A stretch of DNA of 34,786 nt from Bacteroides sp. (lineage in GTDB: Bacteria > Bacteroidota > Bacteroidia > Bacteroidales > Muribaculaceae): assembly GCA_014802335.1 (NCBI GenBank), contig JAAVCL010000015.1:1-34786 (forward strand), read 5' to 3'. Below, one piece after another: positions 31,905-34,786 of the stretch. The notes under the pieces were generated by a model. The model searched no databases and was not told where the DNA came from. It saw only the letters and a program-made list of their open reading frames with translations. The first letter of the stretch is position 1. Each line of letters starts with the position of its first letter. The position numbers were made by a program, and so were the translations under genes.

Positions 31905-32894
31905 ATGAGCATTTCGGTAATTGTAGTTACATATAATCAGGAAGACACGATCGGTGCTACTCTTGATTCGATTCTTGCTCAGCAAATCGATGAAAAGGTG
32001 GAAATCGTGATAGGAGATGATTGCTCGGCCGACAATACGGAAGCCGTCTGCCGACGGTATGCCGCTGCCTATCCCGACCGGATTGTCTACCTGCGCCGAA
32101 AGCAAAATATGGGTGTCACCGCCAATTATTTTGATTGTATCGCCCACGCAAGTGGAGATTACCTTGCAGATTGCGCCGGAGATGACGTGTGGGTGGATCC
32201 TTACAAACTGGCGCGCCAACGCGATGTGCTCGATAAACGACCGGAGGTGTCGTTGGTGGCCACCGACTGGCTATGCCGCGATCTTGCAAGCGGTGCCCTC
32301 TCACGTTCGCCCCGAAACAAGGAGGTGATAAGAACTTTGGAATTTGCCCCCGGCGAACTCTTGGTGCCCATTCTTACCAATGAAATTACAATTCACCTTT
32401 GCTCGGCAATGTTCCGTAAGAAAATTATCACCGAAGCCGTGGAGAAAAATCCCCGCATCTTCACCGACCCGCATTTCTCGTGTGAAGACCAGCAGATTCT
32501 TCTCACCTTGGCCAAGGCCGGGAAAATTGTTATTCTCCCCGGTGTGAGCCTTCATTACACCGTGGGCCATGATTCGATATCGCATCCTGCAGATTTTGCA
32601 CGAAAATTTGAATATTCATTGCGGGCCCTGCGCCAGACTTTGATATTACGACATCATTTTGAGCTTGAAGCGGAGCCTGTGAGACGCCTTGAAAGGCGCA
32701 GTCTGAATCATCTGGCCGCCATGGCTCTGCGCGCCGGCAGAGAGGCAAATTTAAGCCGCGCTGACGGCCGACCCGCGCGCCTGCGCAGGTTTATTTACCG
32801 ACGCAATCTTTCCACACCTCTGAAAGCACGTATTTATCTTAATCTCATGAAAGCGCCGCGCCTGTGGAAATTCATTAACAGATTCCGTTCCTGA
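31905..32894 (+). CDS. GT2 glycosyltransferase
   Basis: The 329-residue protein is a GT-A fold family 2 enzyme: ISVIVVTYNQEDTIGATLDSILAQ at the N terminus, VIGDDCSADNT, NMGVTANYFDCIAHASGDYLADCAGDDVW as the DxD-type site, and FSCEDQQILLTLAKAGKI in the acceptor region. The C terminus is Arg-rich, perhaps for membrane association. It is followed after five bases by a GT4 gene, forming a two-gene unit separate from the main locus. The acceptor is unknown; lipopolysaccharide or protein glycosylation are possible. Confidence 0.9.
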   Translation: MSISVIVVTYNQEDTIGATLDSILAQQIDEKVEIVIGDDCSADNTEAVCRRYAAAYPDRIVYLRRKQNMGVTANYFDCIAHASGDYLADCAGDDVWVDPYKLARQRDVLDKRPEVSLVATDWLCRDLASGALSRSPRNKEVIRTLEFAPGELLVPILTNEITIHLCSAMFRKKIITEAVEKNPRIFTDPHFSCEDQQILLTLAKAGKIVILPGVSLHYTVGHDSISHPADFARKFEYSLRALRQTLILRHHFELEAEPVRRLERRSLNHLAAMALRAGREANLSRADGRPARLRRFIYRRNLSTPLKARIYLNLMKAPRLWKFINRFRS

Positions 32895-32899
32895 TTCTT

Positions 32900-34216
32900 A
32901 TGGCTGATTCCGGAAAAAAATTACTTTATATCACTCTTGGCTATCCGGGCGATCTCTATTCTGAAAAGAGTTTTGTGGAGGGTGAGCTTAACGCTCTTTT
33001 GAAAGAGTTTGACGAGATTGTTCTTGTTCCCACCGATAATTTCGGGTGGCAGGCCGGTTATGCCGAAAAACTCCCCGAACGGGTCAGCGTCGACAAGTCG
33101 TTATGTTTGGATAAAGTGTTCGCCTCGCGCGTTCGGAAAGCAAGATATATTCTGCATCCGGAGATGCTTGGAAATCTACTGAGAATGAGAGGGGAGGCGA
33201 AGTCGGCAGCCCAATGGATCAAAGGCCTTTTTCAGAGTGCCAATATACTCCACGTTAGCAAAATAATAAAAAAAATAGCAGCAAGGCATAACATGACACC
33301 CCGCAACACAGTGCTTATGAGCATGTGGTTTCACGATGCGGCGGCCGCCCTGGCTCGGCTTGGACTGAAGGAGGGATGGCATGTTGCCACACATGCACAT
33401 ACCTCGGATTTGTATGACGACAGGATGCTGTTTCGCTCAAAAAATCTCAGGAACCGCCTTCTGAACGGAGTGGACCGCGTGTTTTCTATTTCAAAGCGAG
33501 GAACCGAGTATATGTGCAACCGGTATCCTGACCATGCACATAAGATTATAACAAGCACTCTGGGTTCCACGCGCTTGTTTGACGTGTCTAAGCCGACCGC
33601 TGATGAAGAAACATCCTGTTTGCTGACTTTTGCAACCGTTGCGCGTGTGCAGGAAGTGAAGTGCCATGACCTTATACTTGAAACACTGTGGGAATTGGCT
33701 GCCCTTCTGCCCCACCACACTGTGACATGGGAAGTGATTGGAGACGGCGAGGAACTTGAGGCGCTTAAAGCTCTGGCCGATAAAAGAAAACGCGATAATT
33801 TCCAAGTTATATTTACCGGCGCACTTGAAAATAAAGAGATTCAAAAACGTTTTTCACAACATCCTCCCCATTGGTTTCTCATGATGAGCAAGACCGAAGG
33901 ATTGCCGGTGAGTATGGGCGAGGCCATGTCGTATGGCATACCCGTTATAACCACCGATGTGGGCGATATAAGGGAACTTGTAACTCCGCAGTGCGCGATA
34001 ATCCTTCCTCCCCCTTACCCCGGAAATAATTGGGATGCACCAAGAAGATCTGCAAAAGAATATGCACTCGATCTGAAAAGCGCAGTAACCGATGATGAAC
34101 TGCGCAAAAAATTGGGCAGAGCAGACCTCGCCCAATGGGAAGCAACATTCAATGCGGCCGAAACCTCCCGCCGTCTTGCCGCCGAGCTTTCCGGCCTCCT
34201 GTCACCCCCTACATGA
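32900..34216 (+). CDS. GT4 (GT-B fold) glycosyltransferase
   Basis: The 438-residue protein begins KLLYITLGYPGDLYSEKSFVEGELNAL, a pattern seen in Bacteroidetes GT4 enzymes. The donor domain holds LLTFATVARVQEVKCHDLILETL, WEVIGDGEELEALKALADK and the EX7E-type stretch SKTEGLPVSMGEAMSYGIPVITTDVGDIRELV. It is longer than the other two GT4 proteins of the window because of a longer acceptor domain. It is the last gene of the window, and its stop codon lies inside the hairpin at 34205-34235. Confidence 0.9.
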   Translation: MADSGKKLLYITLGYPGDLYSEKSFVEGELNALLKEFDEIVLVPTDNFGWQAGYAEKLPERVSVDKSLCLDKVFASRVRKARYILHPEMLGNLLRMRGEAKSAAQWIKGLFQSANILHVSKIIKKIAARHNMTPRNTVLMSMWFHDAAAALARLGLKEGWHVATHAHTSDLYDDRMLFRSKNLRNRLLNGVDRVFSISKRGTEYMCNRYPDHAHKIITSTLGSTRLFDVSKPTADEETSCLLTFATVARVQEVKCHDLILETLWELAALLPHHTVTWEVIGDGEELEALKALADKRKRDNFQVIFTGALENKEIQKRFSQHPPHWFLMMSKTEGLPVSMGEAMSYGIPVITTDVGDIRELVTPQCAIILPPPYPGNNWDAPRRSAKEYALDLKSAVTDDELRKKLGRADLAQWEATFNAAETSRRLAAELSGLLSPPT

Positions 34217-34235
34217 CGCGTCTCATGTCTGGGGG
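34205..34235 (+). terminator. Hairpin overlapping the stop codon of the last GT4 gene
   Basis: CCCCC-T-ACATGA (34205-34216) pairs with TCATGT-CT-GGGGG (34223-34235) around the loop CGCGTC, with one unequal internal bulge. No T tract follows, so it may be an mRNA-stabilising end or an edge of the repeat block rather than an intrinsic terminator. Confidence 0.45.
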
Positions 34236-34243
34236 AGATATCA

Positions 34244-34306
34244 GCAAATGTAGGGCGTGCCATGTCTGAATAATATGTCGGCAAATGTAGGGCATGCCAT
34301 GTCTGA
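34244..34306 (+). repeat. Two direct copies of a 26-base repeat
   Basis: Copies at 34244-34269 and 34281-34306 differ at one base; both start GCAAATGTAGGGC and end GCCATGTCTGA. The second copy is preceded by GTCG, and GTCGGCAAATGTAGGG also occurs inverted at 111-126 near the left edge of the window, so this is a dispersed family. Confidence 0.9.
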
Positions 34307-34340
34307 TTGTTGAGGCGAGTAAAGTGACGGTGTTTACCCG

Positions 34341-34358
34341 GACGTGGCACGCCACGTC
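34341..34358. repeat. Perfect short palindrome GACGTGGC-AC-GCCACGTC
   Basis: Eight-base arms flank a two-base centre. It is followed by GTCCCTAC (34356-34363, overlapping the end), an octamer also present at 11-18 and 109-116. It appears to belong to the same dispersed repeat family as the copies just upstream. Confidence 0.8.
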
Positions 34359-34374
34359 CCTACACTCGTCCGGC

Positions 34375-34430
34375 AATGGGATGTCCCCGACATTCGCCCG
34401 GTAATGGGATGTCCCCGGCATTCGCCCGGT
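34375..34430 (+). repeat. Two tandem copies of a 28-base repeat
   Basis: Copies at 34375-34402 and 34403-34430 start AATGGGATGTCCCCG and end CATTCGCCCGGT, differing at one position (A or G). They abut without a spacer. Confidence 0.92.
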
Positions 34431-34553
34431 TCAAGTGGTTATTATCTCAGCATGTACATTGAAAATCCCTCCTAAAATAGTATATATTAAATTTATGCCA
34501 ATTCATCCCCCGCCCCAATATGTAAATCCATCCCCAAAACGTGTGTAATCCAC

Positions 34554-34641
34554 CCATAGATAGCGTGTATTCAATCCATAGATAGCGTGTATTCAATCCA
34601 TAGATAGCGTGTATTCAATCCATAGATAGCGTGTATTCAAT
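34554..34641 (+). repeat. Four perfect tandem copies of a 22-base repeat
   Basis: Units at 34554-34575, 34576-34597, 34598-34619 and 34620-34641 are identical; each starts CCATAGATAGCG and ends TGTATTCAAT. A degenerate partial unit precedes them near 34540. They are contiguous with no spacers, so this is a minisatellite and not a CRISPR array. Confidence 0.95.
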
Positions 34642-34648
34642 CATCCAT

Positions 34649-34785
34649 CCCGCATAGCGGGATTATATAATAGGCCCGTATCGGCACGCCCGCATAGCGG
34701 GTTGCCGGTGCGGGTAAAACGAATATCCACCCCCCATAACCCCGCTACGCGGGGCATGGGGGTGTGCGATGATTTTACCCGCACC
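34649..34785. repeat. Nested inverted repeats with CCCGC(ATA/TAC)GCGGG hairpins
   Basis: CCCGCATAGCGGG occurs at 34649-34661 and 34689-34701, and CCCCGC-TAC-GCGGGG at 34740-34754 lies inside a wider CACCCCCCAT/ATGGGGGTG stem. GGTGCGGGTAAAA (34707-34719) and TTTTACCCGCACC (34773-34785) are perfect inverted repeats enclosing that hairpin. No coding sequence is evident, and the structure may continue beyond the window edge. Confidence 0.85.
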
Positions 34786-34786
34786 A

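Noticed and set aside
34554..34641. CRISPR array
   Set aside because: The 22-base units are directly adjacent without spacers, and no cas genes are present. It is a tandem repeat.

Overview
The window looks like a chromosomal segment of a gut Bacteroidales bacterium, and I lean towards the Muribaculaceae (S24-7) group. The grounds are: Bacteroidetes-type promoters (TTTG, about 20 bases, TAnnTTTG) at several gene starts; a UpxY-type NusG paralogue heading a capsule/exopolysaccharide locus; DUF1573 and DUF4230 proteins; TupA-like ATP-grasp and secreted bleomycin-hydrolase-like peptidases; and weak Shine-Dalgarno sequences. The family placement is inference. The phylum-level placement is firm.

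Layout. (1) 1-3955, leftward: MeaB-type GTPase, two DUF1573 periplasmic proteins and an EamA/DMT permease. (2) 4072-18383, rightward: a polysaccharide locus of 13 genes. It starts at a tandem promoter and a UpxY antiterminator, then Wzx flippase, hexapeptide acetyltransferase, a GT2-PIG-L deacetylase fusion, a stand-alone ATP-grasp ligase, GT4, Wzy/ligase-like membrane protein, GT2, a GNT-I/HlpA-like glycosyltransferase, GT4, ManC, a TarI/IspD-type cytidylyltransferase and a WecG/TagA/CpsF (GT26) transferase. It ends in a perfect 21-bp-stem bidirectional terminator. (3) 18511-23000, leftward: a TPR/beta-barrel protein, two DUF4230 proteins and a PurF paralogue that lacks the catalytic N-terminal cysteine. 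(4) 23125-29531, rightward: MgtC/SapB protein behind a structured leader, then a complete heavy-metal-type RND efflux operon (adaptor, pump, TolC). (5) 29546-34216, rightward: TupA-like ATP-grasp protein, secreted C1 peptidase, GT2 and GT4, apparently a second, smaller glycan-related cluster. (6) 34217-34786: a gene-free block packed with tandem and inverted repeats, one of which has a relative at the left edge of the window.

How it works together. UpxY would let RNA polymerase read through the long locus. Sugar nucleotides (GDP-mannose from ManC, a CDP-alditol from the cytidylyltransferase) feed six glycosyltransferases. The GT2-PIG-L fusion could add and de-N-acetylate an amino sugar, and the adjacent ATP-grasp enzyme could then amidate the exposed amine (hypothesis). 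Wzx flips the repeat unit and Wzy polymerises it. No initiating sugar-phosphate transferase, chain-length regulator or export pore is present, so these must be encoded elsewhere.

The most unusual non-coding signal is a repeat family with core AGTTTAAACGACTTC. It occurs as a 20-bp perfect palindrome upstream of upxY, as a single copy before wzy, as a 27-bp perfect inverted pair before manC, and as a diverged copy before the C1 peptidase.
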